Source: CAWJPW01 sp963844845 (GTDB lineage Bacteria; Acidobacteriota; Thermoanaerobaculia; Thermoanaerobaculales; Sulfomarinibacteraceae). From it: a stretch of 64,000 nucleotides of DNA. The stretch covers positions 372,001-436,000 of the forward strand of contig CAWJPW010000008.1 of assembly GCA_963844845.1 (NCBI GenBank). The letters run 5' to 3'. The notes beneath the pieces were generated by a model. The model did no database searches, had not been told where the DNA came from, and worked only from the letters and a program-made list of their open reading frames with translations. A program made the position numbers and the translations under genes. Positions 43,936-52,270 of this stretch are shown piece after piece (the first letter of the stretch is position 1; every line of letters begins with the position of its first letter).

Positions 43936-45156
43936 GCGGCCGGCCCCCATCACCTCGTCACCTCGAGAAGACTCTTCCTCGTGGTAGAGCAGCACTCCAT
44001 CAAGCCCGGCTTCGAACTCGGCCACCTCCTGCTCCCAGGCCCGGAGGAGCTCGTCGAGGGAGGCCCGCCCCTCGATGACGGCACGCGCCGCCGCCGAGCC
44101 GGTGAGCAGGTCGATGGCCGGCACGGCGCTCACGAACTCGTAGGGCTCGGGGCGCCAGGCGAAGTTCTCGGGCCAGAGCTCGTGCAGCGCGGCGAGAAGG
44201 GCGACCCCGGCAGCGAGGGGGCGCAGGGCGTCCCGGTCGGTGACGTGAAGCTCGACGCCGCCGCATTCCTCAGCGGCGTGCTTGCCGAACATGGGGCGGA
44301 AGCGCGCGGGGCGGAAGGCGAGGCCGGCGAGGCCGGCCGCGCGCAACCGCGCCGCCAGCGCGGCCGGGTCCACGAAGGGTGCTCCCACCAGGTGGAACGG
44401 CCGCGTGGTGCCACGGCCCTCGGACAGCGTCGTCGCCTCCACCAGGCAAAGACCTGGGTAGAGGACGGCGGTCTCGAGGGTGGGCATGTTGGGGGAGGGC
44501 GGCACCCACGGCAGGCCGGTCGCGTCCCACCACGTACGCCGCCGCCAGCCGCGGCAGGGGAGCACGGTGAGCTCCAGCTCGGGGTAGCGCTCGCGCTGCA
44601 GCAGGAGGGCGAGCTCGCCGAGGGTGAGGCCGTGGCGCGCCGGCACCGGGAGCTGCGACACGAACGACGCGAATCCCGGACGGACGAGGCCTCCCTCGCG
44701 ATAACAGCCGGTGAGGGGGTTGGGCCGGTCGAGGACGACGAGCTCGAGCCCCGCGCCACCAGCGGCCGCCATCACCGCGTCCATGGTGGCGGCGAAGGTG
44801 TAGTGGCGGGCGCCGATGTCGGGGAGGTCGACGAGCACCACCGCGACGCCCTCGAGATCTCCGGGGCGCGGCGCCAGGGTGGCGGCGCTGACGCCGTAGA
44901 GCGAGCACACCGGCAAGCCGGTGAGAGGATCGACGGCGTCGCCCACCGCCTCCATGTCCTGGGCTGTTCCGTCGAGGCCATGCTCGGGCGCCAGCAGGCG
45001 GAGGGGCCGACCCACGCCGGCTGCCGTGAGGGCGGCGCGTGCGGGCACCAGGTCAGCGGTCACCGCCGCCTGGTTGGAGAGCAACACCCACGGCCGCCCG
45101 CCGACCACGGCAGGGTCGGCGAGGAGCCGCTCGAGCCCGGTCTCGACCCGCTGCAT
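43921..45156 (-). CDS. DUF1343 / NamZ-like protein (putative exo-beta-N-acetylmuramidase)
   Basis: 411 residues. Signatures of the DUF1343 family: GRPWVLLSNQAAV, LLAPEHGLDG, VVLVDLPDIGARHYTF, VVLDRPNPLTG, WVPPSPNMPTLETAVLYPG, EATTLSEGRGTTRPFHLVGAPFVD. NamZ of Bacillus, in this family, removes MurNAc from the non-reducing ends of muropeptides, so a role in peptidoglycan recycling is likely. No signal peptide seen. TACCAT 6 nt before the ATG and no Shine-Dalgarno suggest a leaderless mRNA. The last residues are encoded within a dispersed repeat. Confidence 0.85.
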   Translation of the reverse strand: MQRVETGLERLLADPAVVGGRPWVLLSNQAAVTADLVPARAALTAAGVGRPLRLLAPEHGLDGTAQDMEAVGDAVDPLTGLPVCSLYGVSAATLAPRPGDLEGVAVVLVDLPDIGARHYTFAATMDAVMAAAGGAGLELVVLDRPNPLTGCYREGGLVRPGFASFVSQLPVPARHGLTLGELALLLQRERYPELELTVLPCRGWRRRTWWDATGLPWVPPSPNMPTLETAVLYPGLCLVEATTLSEGRGTTRPFHLVGAPFVDPAALAARLRAAGLAGLAFRPARFRPMFGKHAAEECGGVELHVTDRDALRPLAAGVALLAALHELWPENFAWRPEPYEFVSAVPAIDLLTGSAAARAVIEGRASLDELLRAWEQEVAEFEAGLDGVLLYHEEESSRGDEVMGAGRPPTR

Positions 45157-45162
45157 ACCGCG

Positions 45163-45168
45163 ATGGTA
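45163..45168 (-). promoter_or_regulatory. -10 box of the NamZ-like gene (leaderless)
   Basis: TACCAT on the minus strand, 6 nt from the ATG. Confidence 0.4.
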
Positions 45169-45199
45169 GCCCACACTGGCGCGTCCGCGACAGGCGGCG

Positions 45200-45205
45200 T
45201 AGCCT
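45200..45205 (+). promoter_or_regulatory. Candidate -10 box of the HAD phosphatase gene
   Basis: TAGCCT, 9 nt before the ATG, with no Shine-Dalgarno in between; divergent from the NamZ-like promoter. Confidence 0.3.
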
Positions 45206-45214
45206 GACGCCACC

Positions 45215-45928
45215 ATGTGGCCCCGTGCCATTCTGCTGGACCTCGACGGCACCCTGGTCGACTCCTTCCCCGCCCTGGGCATGGCGCTGGACAGCGCCCT
45301 GGCCCGGCTCGGGCGGCCGCCCATGCCCAGCGGCTGGGTAGCCGAGCACGTTGGCCACGGTCTCGCCGCCCTGCTGGCGTCGGTGCTCCCAGTGGCCGAC
45401 GGAGCCGAGCGGGCCCGCTTGGATGCGGCCTTCCGGCAGACCTACGAAGCGATCTTCTTGGCGGCGACCCCGGCCATGCCCGGCGTCGGCGCGGCCCTCC
45501 CCCGGCTCGCCCGGCGAGCGGCCCTGGCCGTGGTTTCCAACAAGCCGGTGGCATGGTCGCGGTGCCTCGTGGCACACCTGGGCTGGAGCGACCCGATACG
45601 GATCGTGGTCGGTCCGGAGACCGCCGGGGCGACGAAGCCCGCCCCCGCCACAGTGGACGCCGCCCTCCTGGCTCTCGGCGCCACCCGGGGCGACGCCCTG
45701 ATGGTGGGCGACATGCCGGTGGACGTGGCCACCGGCCGGGCCGCGGCCGTGCCGGTGGTGGGCGTTCACCAGGACGCCGCCACACGTCGAGCGCTGGTGG
45801 CCGCCGGCGCCCTGGCGGCCCTGCCCGGGGTGTCCGCGCTGCCGGCCTGGCTGAGCCGCGCCGGACGCGGTTGGGAGGTGCTCGGCGCGGGCGCCGCAGA
45901 AGAAGAACCGCAGGGGGCGGAGCCATGA
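45215..45928 (+). CDS. HAD-superfamily phosphatase, phosphoglycolate phosphatase-like
   Basis: 237 residues. HAD motif I ILLDLDGTLVDSF, motif II ALAVVSNKP, motif III lysine in GATKPAPATV, and motif IV MVGDMPVDVATGRAAAV. The helical cap between motifs I and II is that of Gph-type enzymes. Substrate not certain. Divergent from the NamZ-like gene with a 58-bp gap. Confidence 0.85.
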   Translation: MWPRAILLDLDGTLVDSFPALGMALDSALARLGRPPMPSGWVAEHVGHGLAALLASVLPVADGAERARLDAAFRQTYEAIFLAATPAMPGVGAALPRLARRAALAVVSNKPVAWSRCLVAHLGWSDPIRIVVGPETAGATKPAPATVDAALLALGATRGDALMVGDMPVDVATGRAAAVPVVGVHQDAATRRALVAAGALAALPGVSALPAWLSRAGRGWEVLGAGAAEEEPQGAEP

Positions 45929-46038
45929 GGAACACCTGACCGGGCTGGCGACCCCGTGTCTCGGCGATGACCTCGCTTCCGGCTGACCGCCCGACTCAGC
46001 GAGGGGCCGAAGCTCTGGCCGTGCACGGCAGAGTCGCC

Positions 46039-46044
46039 TACAAT
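46039..46044 (+). promoter_or_regulatory. -10 box upstream of the zinc-ribbon gene
   Basis: TACAAT, about 30 nt before the ATG at 46073; a GGAGGGGAG site lies in the leader. Confidence 0.4.
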
Positions 46045-46072
46045 CAGGCCCCAGCAACGGAGGGGAGCAGCC

Positions 46073-46399
46073 ATGATCCACAAGCCCAGCGAGAAGGAAG
46101 AGGAGTACTTCAAGCACCAGGACCTGGAGCGCTTGCGCAAGCTCCGCGAGGAGGCGGCGGCCGCAACCGCCAAGGCCGAGCGCGAGCGCCTCAAGGAGCT
46201 GCATTTCATGCGCTGCCCCAAGTGCGGCATGGAGCTGGCCGAGCTCACCTACCGCAGTGTCGCGGTGGACGCCTGCTTCGCCTGCGGCGGCATGTACCTG
46301 GACGCCGGCGAGGTCGACAAGATTCTCGCGTACAAGGAGCCGGGGCTCATGGGCCGGATGGTGGGCACCTTGTTCGGGCGCGACCTGCCCGCGGACTGA
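46073..46399 (+). CDS. TFIIB-type zinc-ribbon protein
   Basis: 108 residues: a charged helical N-terminus, then the zinc ribbon CPKCGMELAELTYRSVAVDACFACGGMYLDAGEVDKI (two CxxC pairs, CPKC and CFAC). This zf-TFIIB family of small bacterial proteins has no established function. GGAGGGGAG ahead of the ATG. Its stop overlaps the ddl start as TGATG. Confidence 0.85.
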   Translation: MIHKPSEKEEEYFKHQDLERLRKLREEAAAATAKAERERLKELHFMRCPKCGMELAELTYRSVAVDACFACGGMYLDAGEVDKILAYKEPGLMGRMVGTLFGRDLPAD

Positions 46400-47451
46400 T
46401 GCGCGTCGCGCTGGTCTTCGGCGGCCGCTCCGGCGAGCACGAGGTGAGCGTGGTGTCGGCGCGCTCGGTGCGCGCGGCCCTCGACGAGTCGCGCCACGAG
46501 GTGCTGCCCATGGCCATCGACCACCAGGGACGGTGGGCCGACCCCGCCACTGCCGCCCGGGTCCTGGGCGAGTCGGGGGATCGCACCGACCGCGTGCTCG
46601 CCTTCGCCGGAGCCCACGCCCTCGACCCGCGCCTGCTCGACGGCAGCGTCGACGTGGTGCTGCCGATCCTGCACGGCCCGTTCGGCGAGGATGGCACCAT
46701 CCAGGGTCTGTGCGAGCTCCTCGACCTGCCCTATGTCGGCTGTGGCGTGGCCGCCTCGGCGGTGTGCATGGACAAGGCGCTCACCAAGCGCCTTCTCGCC
46801 TTTGCCGGGTTGGCCACCCCCACCTGGGTGGAGGTGGCGGAGGCGGACTGGCGGGCCGACCCCGCGGCGGTGACCGAGCAGTGCCGCCAGCTGACGCTGC
46901 CGGTGTTCGTCAAGCCCGCCCGTCTGGGCTCGTCGGTGGGGATCACCAAGGCGCGGATGCTCACCGACCTGGCGCCGGCGCTCGCGGCGGCCTTCGCGCA
47001 CGACGACCTGGCGATCGTCGAGCGGGGCGTCGACGGGCGAGAGCTCGAGCTCGCAGTGCTGGGCGACGCCAACCCGCGGGCGTCGGTACCCGGCGAGGTG
47101 GTGCCCGGCCACGAGTTCTACGACTACGCCGACAAGTACCTCGACGACGACTGCAAGCTGCTGGCCCCGGCGCCGTTGGACGAGGGCACGGTGCGGCGCG
47201 CCCAGGAGCTGGCGGTGGCCGCCTACACGACCCTCGGCTGCGCCGGCATGGCGCGGGTTGATCTCTTCCTCGAGCGCAGCTCGGCCGAGCTGATGGTCAA
47301 CGAGGTCAACACCATCCCCGGCTTCACCTCGATCTCCATGTACCCGCGCCTGTGGCAGGTGAGCGGGCTGGCCTTTTCCGCATTGCTCGACGAGCTCATC
47401 GCCCTGGCGCTGGAGCGGCACCACCGCCGCAGGGAGAAGGGACGGAGTTGA
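46399..47451 (+). CDS. ddl: D-alanine-D-alanine ligase
   Basis: 350 residues with the ATP-grasp fold: VALVFGGRSGEHEVSVVSA, LPILHGPFGEDGTIQGL, LPVFVKPARLGSSVGI, and the metal site ARVDLFLE...MVNEVNTIPGFTSISMYP. Makes D-Ala-D-Ala for peptidoglycan. The Y/F selectivity region reads LPYVGCGV, as in ordinary Ddl rather than D-Ala-D-Lac ligases. Coupled to the zinc-ribbon gene. Confidence 0.95.
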   Translation: MRVALVFGGRSGEHEVSVVSARSVRAALDESRHEVLPMAIDHQGRWADPATAARVLGESGDRTDRVLAFAGAHALDPRLLDGSVDVVLPILHGPFGEDGTIQGLCELLDLPYVGCGVAASAVCMDKALTKRLLAFAGLATPTWVEVAEADWRADPAAVTEQCRQLTLPVFVKPARLGSSVGITKARMLTDLAPALAAAFAHDDLAIVERGVDGRELELAVLGDANPRASVPGEVVPGHEFYDYADKYLDDDCKLLAPAPLDEGTVRRAQELAVAAYTTLGCAGMARVDLFLERSSAELMVNEVNTIPGFTSISMYPRLWQVSGLAFSALLDELIALALERHHRRREKGRS

Positions 47452-47462
47452 CGACGTTGGTT

Positions 47463-47478
47463 TCGCGGACTATCGTCC
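47463..47478 (+). terminator. Possible weak terminator after ddl
   Basis: GCGGAC-TATC-GTCCGC hairpin 12 nt past the ddl stop, followed by TTGTG. Short and with a poor T-tract. Confidence 0.3.
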
Positions 47479-47582
47479 GCTTGTGAAATACTTCCCATGA
47501 CCTCTCGACCTCCGTCGGGAGGCCGCGGCACGCCCCGCTCCGCTCGTCACACCTCGGAGCGCGAGGCTCACAAGGAGGCAAC

Positions 47583-49850
47583 GTGGCCATGAAGAAGATC
47601 ACCCGCGAGGACGCCCTCGCGTACCACACCGGCAAGCGGCACGGCAAGACCCAGGTGGTTGCCACCAAGCCGTGCGCGACCCAGCGAGACCTCTCGATGG
47701 CGTACACCCCCGGCGTCGCGGAGCCGTGCCTGGAGATCGCCAAGGATCCCGAGCTGGCCTACGAGTACACCAACAAGGGCAACCTGGTGGCGGTGGTGTC
47801 CAACGGCACTGCCGTGCTCGGTCTCGGCGACATCGGCGCCCTGGCCGGTAAGCCGGTCATGGAGGGCAAGGGAGTCCTCTTCAAGCGCTTCGCCGACATC
47901 GACGTGTTCGACATCGAGGTCGCCTCAAAGGACCCCAAGGAGATCATCCGCTTCTGCCAGATGCTCGAGCCCACCCTGGGGGGCATCAACCTCGAGGACA
48001 TCAAGGCGCCCGAGTGCTTCGAGATCGAGGAAGAGCTCAAGCGCACGACCACCATCCCGGTCTTCCATGACGACCAGCACGGCACCGCCATCATCTCGGG
48101 CGCCGCCCTGCTCAACGCGGTGGAGCTCGCCGGCAAGAAGCTCGCCGAGGTCAAGGTCGTGTTCTGCGGCGCCGGCGCCTCGGGCATCGCCTGCGCCAAG
48201 TTCTACCTCTCCCTCGGGGTCAAGAAGGAGAACCTCCTCATGGTGGACACCAAGGGGGTGATCTACAAGGGCCGCACGGCCGGCATGAACCCGTACAAGG
48301 AGTTCTTCGCAGTGGAGACCGAGGCTCGCAGCCTCGCCGATGCCGTGCGCGGCGCCGACGTATTCACGGGCGTCTCGGCGAAAGGCATGCTCACCAAGGA
48401 GATGGTGGCAACCATGGCGCCCGACCCCATCATCTTCGCCATGGCCAACCCCGACCCCGAGATCAGCCCGGAGGAGGTTGCCGAGGTCCGCTCCGACGCC
48501 ATCATTTGCACCGGCCGCTCCGACTACCCGAACCAGGTCAACAACGTCCTCGGATTCCCCTTCATCTTCCGCGGCGCCCTCGACGTGGCGGCCACCGAGA
48601 TCAACGAGGAGATGAAGCTGGCCGCGGCGCACGCCCTCGCCGACCTCGCCCGCGAGGACGTGCCCGACTCGGTAATCCGCGCCTACGGGGTGAAGTCCCT
48701 GAAGTTCGGCCGCGAGTACCTGATCCCCAAGCCCTTCGACTACCGCGTGCTGCTGTGGGAAGCGCCGGCAGTGGCCGAGGCGGCGATTCGCACCGGGGTC
48801 GCCCGCAAGCCGTACGCCTCCCGCGATGAGTACGTGCGCGCGCTGGAGAACCGACTCTCACGGACTCGCCAGGTCATGCACATCGTGTTCGACCAGGCCA
48901 AGTCCGAGCCCAAGCGCATCGTCTTCCCCGAGGGCGAGGCCGCCAAGATCGTCCGTGCCGCCAAGATCCTGGTGGAAGAAGGGATCTGCCGGCCGGTCCT
49001 GCTCGGCAACAAGGAGAACGTGGAACGCCTCCTCGCTGAGGTCGAGATTCCTCTCGACGCGGTGGACGTGATCCAGCCCGAGAGCCACCCCAAGTTCGAG
49101 GAGTACGTGCACTCCTTCCACGAGATGCGCTGGCGCCGCGGCGTCGCCCTGGTGGAGGCGCGCAAGCTCATGCGCGACCCGATCTACTTCGGCAACATGA
49201 TGGTGCACCACAAGGACGCCGACGGCCTCATCTCGGGCCTCACCATGTACTATCCAGACACCATCCGGCCGGCGCTGCAGATCCACCACACCCGCCCCGA
49301 CGTGAGCAAGGTGGCTGGCGTCTACCTCCTCCTCTTCGAGGACCGCATGCTCTTCATCGCCGACACCACGGTGAACCAGGACCCGGGCGCCGAGGAGTTG
49401 GCCGAGATTGCCTTCCTCGCCGGTCAGGTGGCGCACCGCTACTTCGGCGTCGACCCCAAGATCGCCATGGTGTCGTACTCGAACTTCGGCTCGAACATCG
49501 ACGCGCGTAGCCTCAAGGTCCGGCGGGCGGTGGAGATTGCCCGCTCGCGCTGGCCCGAGCTGCTGGTGGACGGCGAGATGCAGGCCGATACCGCGGTGGA
49601 GCCAAGCCTCGCCGCCGAGGCCTACCCCTTCTCCAAGATCCAAGGTGACGCCAACGTGCTGGTGTGCCCCGACCTCGACTCCGCCAACATCGCCTACAAG
49701 CTGCTGTGGCGCATGGGCAAGGTCGAGGCCATCGGGCCGATCCTCACCGGCATCGGCGCGCCGGTGCACGTGCTCCAGCGCGGCGTCGAGGTCGCCGACA
49801 TCGTCAACATGACCGCCATCTGCGTGCTCAAGGCGCAGTGGACGAAGTAG
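47583..49850 (+). CDS. maeB: NADP-dependent malic enzyme with C-terminal phosphotransacetylase-like domain
   Basis: 755 residues. Malic enzyme domain to about 425 (SMAYTPGVAEPCLEI, ADIDVFDIEV, FHDDQHGTAIISGAALLNA, CGAGASGIACAKF, MANPDPEISPEE), then a PTA-like domain (RIVFPEGEAAKIVRAAKIL, GVYLLLFEDRMLFIADTTVN, MVSYSNFGSN). MaeB decarboxylates malate to pyruvate with NADPH; the PTA-like part is usually regulatory. AAGGAGG lies 4 nt before this GTG and 10 nt before an ATG two codons later, so the exact start is open. Confidence 0.95.
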   Translation: MAMKKITREDALAYHTGKRHGKTQVVATKPCATQRDLSMAYTPGVAEPCLEIAKDPELAYEYTNKGNLVAVVSNGTAVLGLGDIGALAGKPVMEGKGVLFKRFADIDVFDIEVASKDPKEIIRFCQMLEPTLGGINLEDIKAPECFEIEEELKRTTTIPVFHDDQHGTAIISGAALLNAVELAGKKLAEVKVVFCGAGASGIACAKFYLSLGVKKENLLMVDTKGVIYKGRTAGMNPYKEFFAVETEARSLADAVRGADVFTGVSAKGMLTKEMVATMAPDPIIFAMANPDPEISPEEVAEVRSDAIICTGRSDYPNQVNNVLGFPFIFRGALDVAATEINEEMKLAAAHALADLAREDVPDSVIRAYGVKSLKFGREYLIPKPFDYRVLLWEAPAVAEAAIRTGVARKPYASRDEYVRALENRLSRTRQVMHIVFDQAKSEPKRIVFPEGEAAKIVRAAKILVEEGICRPVLLGNKENVERLLAEVEIPLDAVDVIQPESHPKFEEYVHSFHEMRWRRGVALVEARKLMRDPIYFGNMMVHHKDADGLISGLTMYYPDTIRPALQIHHTRPDVSKVAGVYLLLFEDRMLFIADTTVNQDPGAEELAEIAFLAGQVAHRYFGVDPKIAMVSYSNFGSNIDARSLKVRRAVEIARSRWPELLVDGEMQADTAVEPSLAAEAYPFSKIQGDANVLVCPDLDSANIAYKLLWRMGKVEAIGPILTGIGAPVHVLQRGVEVADIVNMTAICVLKAQWTK

Positions 49851-49876
49851 CACTTCTCACGGCCGAAACGACCACA

Positions 49877-49900
49877 GGGGCGGCGCCGAGGCGTCGCCCC
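49877..49900 (+). terminator. Terminator-like hairpin after maeB
   Basis: GGGGCGGCGC-CGAG-GCGTCGCCCC, a 10-bp stem with one G-U pair, 26 nt past the stop, followed by TTCGGCATTC; the T-tract is weak. Confidence 0.5.
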
Positions 49901-49907
49901 TTCGGCA

Positions 49908-49936
49908 TTCAGACAGCCGACCCGGCGTTGTACAAT
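49908..49936 (+). promoter_or_regulatory. Probable promoter of the CBS-domain gene
   Basis: TTCAGA, 17-nt spacer, TACAAT, giving a leader of about 85 nt before the ATG at 50028. Confidence 0.5.
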
Positions 49937-50027
49937 AGGATTCAGTTCTCATGGCCGATCCGCTGGGTGGGGCATCCCGAGCTCAGGAGTTCTGCTCGCT
50001 GCGGCGGCTACGGTGAGGAGGATCGTC

Positions 50028-50471
50028 ATGCACAACCAACTCAGCGCGGTACTGCAGCACAAGGGCCACCAGGTCTTCAGCATCGCGCCGTCGGCTACCG
50101 TGCGCGACGCGGTGCACGAGATGAACCGCAACGGCGTGGGAGCGCTGCTGGTGATGGACGGCAAGGCGGTAGCCGGCATCTTCACCGAGCGCGACGTGCT
50201 GCGCCGGGTGCTGCAGGACGACCTCGATCCCAGCACCACCAAGGTTGCCGAGGTGATGACGCGCGAGCTGGTGGTGGTGCGCCCCACCACCAAGGTCGAG
50301 GAGGCGATGGCGGTGGTCACCGAGAAGCGCTGCCGGCACCTCCCTGTGTTGGACCACGACCGCCTGGTGGGAATGGTCTCCATCGGCGACCTCACCCGCT
50401 GGATGAGCCGCAACCAGGCGATCCACATCAAGGACCTGGTCAACTACATCACCGGCAAGTACCCCGCGTGA
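50028..50471 (+). CDS. CBS-domain pair protein
   Basis: 147 residues, essentially two CBS domains: FSIAPSATVRDAVHEMNRNGVGALLVMDGKAVAGIFTERDVLRRV and VVVRPTTKVEEAMAVVTEKRCRHLPVLDHDRLVGMVSIGDLTRW in their conserved pattern. Such stand-alone pairs bind adenine nucleotides; partner unknown. GAGGAG lies 7 nt before the ATG; an upstream GTG in frame lacks a site. Confidence 0.88.
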   Translation: MHNQLSAVLQHKGHQVFSIAPSATVRDAVHEMNRNGVGALLVMDGKAVAGIFTERDVLRRVLQDDLDPSTTKVAEVMTRELVVVRPTTKVEEAMAVVTEKRCRHLPVLDHDRLVGMVSIGDLTRWMSRNQAIHIKDLVNYITGKYPA

Positions 50472-50564
50472 TGGTTGGCGGGGCGCAATGCTACGCCCCC
50501 GCCGAGGGGGCTCAATCGAGGATCTGGGCGGACAAATGACGACGACGTCAAGGAGGTCACGAGC

Positions 50565-51497
50565 ATGAGGATGGTCTCGAGAATTGTTTCGGTCCTGGCC
50601 CTGGCGGCCTTGATGGCAACCCTGGCCGGGCCGGCCCTCGCCGGCGACACCGGTGCGGGCGGGCTGCGCTACAGCATCACGGTGAGCAAGTTCGAGAACC
50701 GCGCCGGCTGGCACGGGCAGTGGGACATCGGCGACGCCTGGGGCGCCGTCATGACCGACCTGCTCAACCAGACCGGGCGCTTCATCGTTCTCGGCGAGAA
50801 GGACATGCGAGGTGAGGCGCTGGAGGAGCAGGACTTCGCCGCATCAGGGCGCACCGCCGGCGGCAACAAGGCGCCGGTCACCGGTCAGATGACCCCGGCG
50901 CAGCTCCTGGTCAAGGGCGCAATCACCCATGTACAGGATAAGACCTCGGGCGGTGGCGGCGGCATCTCGATCCACCGCATCCGGATCGGCGGCAAGAAAG
51001 CGCAGTCTGAGATCAACGCCACCATCTACATCGTCGACTCCACCACCGGCCAGGTCGTGGCCTCCACTAACGTGGTGGGCACCTCCAAGAGCCGCGGCGG
51101 CAGCCTCGGGTACAGCGGCGTCGGCTGGGGCGGCGACGTCGGCGGCTTCAAGAACGACAACACCGGCAAGGCGGTGGAATCAGCGGTGTCGCAGGCGGTG
51201 GACTGGCTCGTCCAGCAGCTCCCCGGCATTCCCTGGACCGGCAGCGTGGTGTTGGTGCGAAACGGCAAGGTCTACATCAACCGCGGCACGCGCGAGGGCG
51301 TCAGCCCCGGTCAGAGCTTCGTGGTGGGCGAGGAAACCGTCATCCGTGACCCCGACACAGGCGAGGTGCTGGACCGCTCCGTCACCGAGAAGGCCCGCCT
51401 GCAGGCGACCACCGTCAAGGAGAAGCTCTCCATCTGCGACGTGGTGAGCGGCAGCGCATCGGCGGTAGGCAAGGGCATGGCGGTAAGCCTGCCCTGA
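50565..51497 (+). CDS. Secreted CsgG-like protein
   Basis: 310 residues: signal peptide cut after ALA, then a CsgG/DUF-type nucleotide-free alpha/beta domain (YSITVSKFENRAGW, WGAVMTDLLNQTGRFIVLGEKDM, AQLLVKGAITHVQD, INATIYIVDSTTGQVVAST, VESAVSQAVDWLVQQLP) and a C-terminal beta segment (GKVYINRGTREGVSPGQSFVVG). There is no lipobox, so it differs from the curli pore lipoprotein CsgG. AAGGAGG ahead of the ATG. Followed by a small secreted protein after a terminator. Confidence 0.78.
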   Translation: MRMVSRIVSVLALAALMATLAGPALAGDTGAGGLRYSITVSKFENRAGWHGQWDIGDAWGAVMTDLLNQTGRFIVLGEKDMRGEALEEQDFAASGRTAGGNKAPVTGQMTPAQLLVKGAITHVQDKTSGGGGGISIHRIRIGGKKAQSEINATIYIVDSTTGQVVASTNVVGTSKSRGGSLGYSGVGWGGDVGGFKNDNTGKAVESAVSQAVDWLVQQLPGIPWTGSVVLVRNGKVYINRGTREGVSPGQSFVVGEETVIRDPDTGEVLDRSVTEKARLQATTVKEKLSICDVVSGSASAVGKGMAVSLP

Positions 51498-51530
51498 GCC
51501 TGACACGTGCCTGGCCTGGATGCTTAGGAG

Positions 51531-51561
51531 GACGGCGCCCCGCGGGGCGCCGTCTCTTCTT
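51531..51561 (+). terminator. Intrinsic terminator after the CsgG-like gene
   Basis: GACGGCGCCCC and GGGGCGCCGTC form an 11-bp stem with a GC loop, followed by TCTTCTT. It lies 33 nt after the stop. Confidence 0.85.
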
Positions 51562-51584
51562 GACCGCGCTCCGGCGTGTATAAT
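51560..51584 (+). promoter_or_regulatory. Probable promoter of the small secreted-protein gene
   Basis: A perfect TATAAT (51579-51584). TTGACC lies upstream with a short 13-nt spacer, and TCTTGA with 15 nt. It directly abuts the preceding terminator. Confidence 0.45.
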
Positions 51585-51632
51585 CGGCGCCAGGATCGGT
51601 CAGGTTTCACATCTCGGAGAGCGAGGAGGATC

Positions 51633-52088
51633 ATGCAACGCAGCTGGGTCCGTGCCGCGGTGTTTGTGCTTGGGGTTACGGCGTGCTCGACCGGTGCGAT
51701 TGCCCAGGACGTGACCCAGGGGGCCAACCCTTACCAGGGAGAGTTCGCCTACCGGGTGGGGAACGATCTCGATCCCCGCGTCGAGATCAGCGGCGTGCGC
51801 TGGACGCTGGTATCGGTGTCTCCGCGCGATTCCAAGGACCTGCGATCCGGCCAGGTGGCGCCCACCGACGTTCGGCTCGGCTTCGAAAACCAAACCGGCG
51901 ACAACCGCCGCGCGCTGGTCATCCTCCTCTTCGAGGACGACCAGGGGAACATGCTCGCCCGCATCGAGTGCGATCCGGTCCGGCTCCGCGTCAACCAGGC
52001 CGACTCCGACAAGCAGAAGTTCAAGCTCCAGTCGGACGTCCTGCTGGCAACCCGCAAGCTCTATCTCTTCTGCGAGATCCAGAAGTAG
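51633..52088 (+). CDS. Small secreted protein of unknown function
   Basis: 151 residues. The signal peptide ends near AIAQD, although VTAC within it could act as a lipobox. The mature part is a beta-sandwich-like domain (YRVGNDLDPRVEISGVRWTLVSV, VRLGFENQTGDNRRALVILLFED, LYLFCEIQK). GAGGAGGATC precedes the ATG. Own promoter; lies after the CsgG-like gene, so a joint envelope role is possible but not shown. Confidence 0.72.
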   Translation: MQRSWVRAAVFVLGVTACSTGAIAQDVTQGANPYQGEFAYRVGNDLDPRVEISGVRWTLVSVSPRDSKDLRSGQVAPTDVRLGFENQTGDNRRALVILLFEDDQGNMLARIECDPVRLRVNQADSDKQKFKLQSDVLLATRKLYLFCEIQK

Positions 52089-52089
52089 C

Positions 52090-52137
52090 GTCCTTTCTGT
52101 GCGGTCCCGCATCGATGCGGGACCGCACAGAAAGGAC
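52090..52137. terminator. 48-bp perfect palindrome between convergent genes
   Basis: Two 24-nt arms without a single mismatch, centred on ATCGAT at 52113/52114 and starting 2 nt after the small secreted-protein stop. Arms begin GTCCTTTCTGTGCGGTCCCG. There is no T-tract on either side, so it may be a bidirectional terminator of unusual type or a protein-binding or cruciform site. Confidence 0.6.
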
Positions 52138-52230
52138 CTGGAGAGACGAAGTGAGTGTGGCGGCGCCATGGAACCGCGTCGGCCGAGTGTCGACGAGCTC
52201 CCGCCTCCTGTGAGCTGACTGAAGGCTGGC

Positions 52231-52270
52231 GCGGGCGGGGGAGGCGTCTCCCATCTTTCCTCTTCTGTCC
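52231..52270 (-). repeat. Heptad-family repeat, copy K
   Basis: On the minus strand GACAGAA, GAGGAAA, GATGGGA, GACGCCTCCCCCGCCCGC, starting directly after the folE stop codon. Confidence 0.65.

Noticed and set aside
52090..52137. Canonical rho-independent terminator
   Set aside because: The stem is extreme but no T-tract follows on either strand, so I list it as a palindrome with possible terminator function only.
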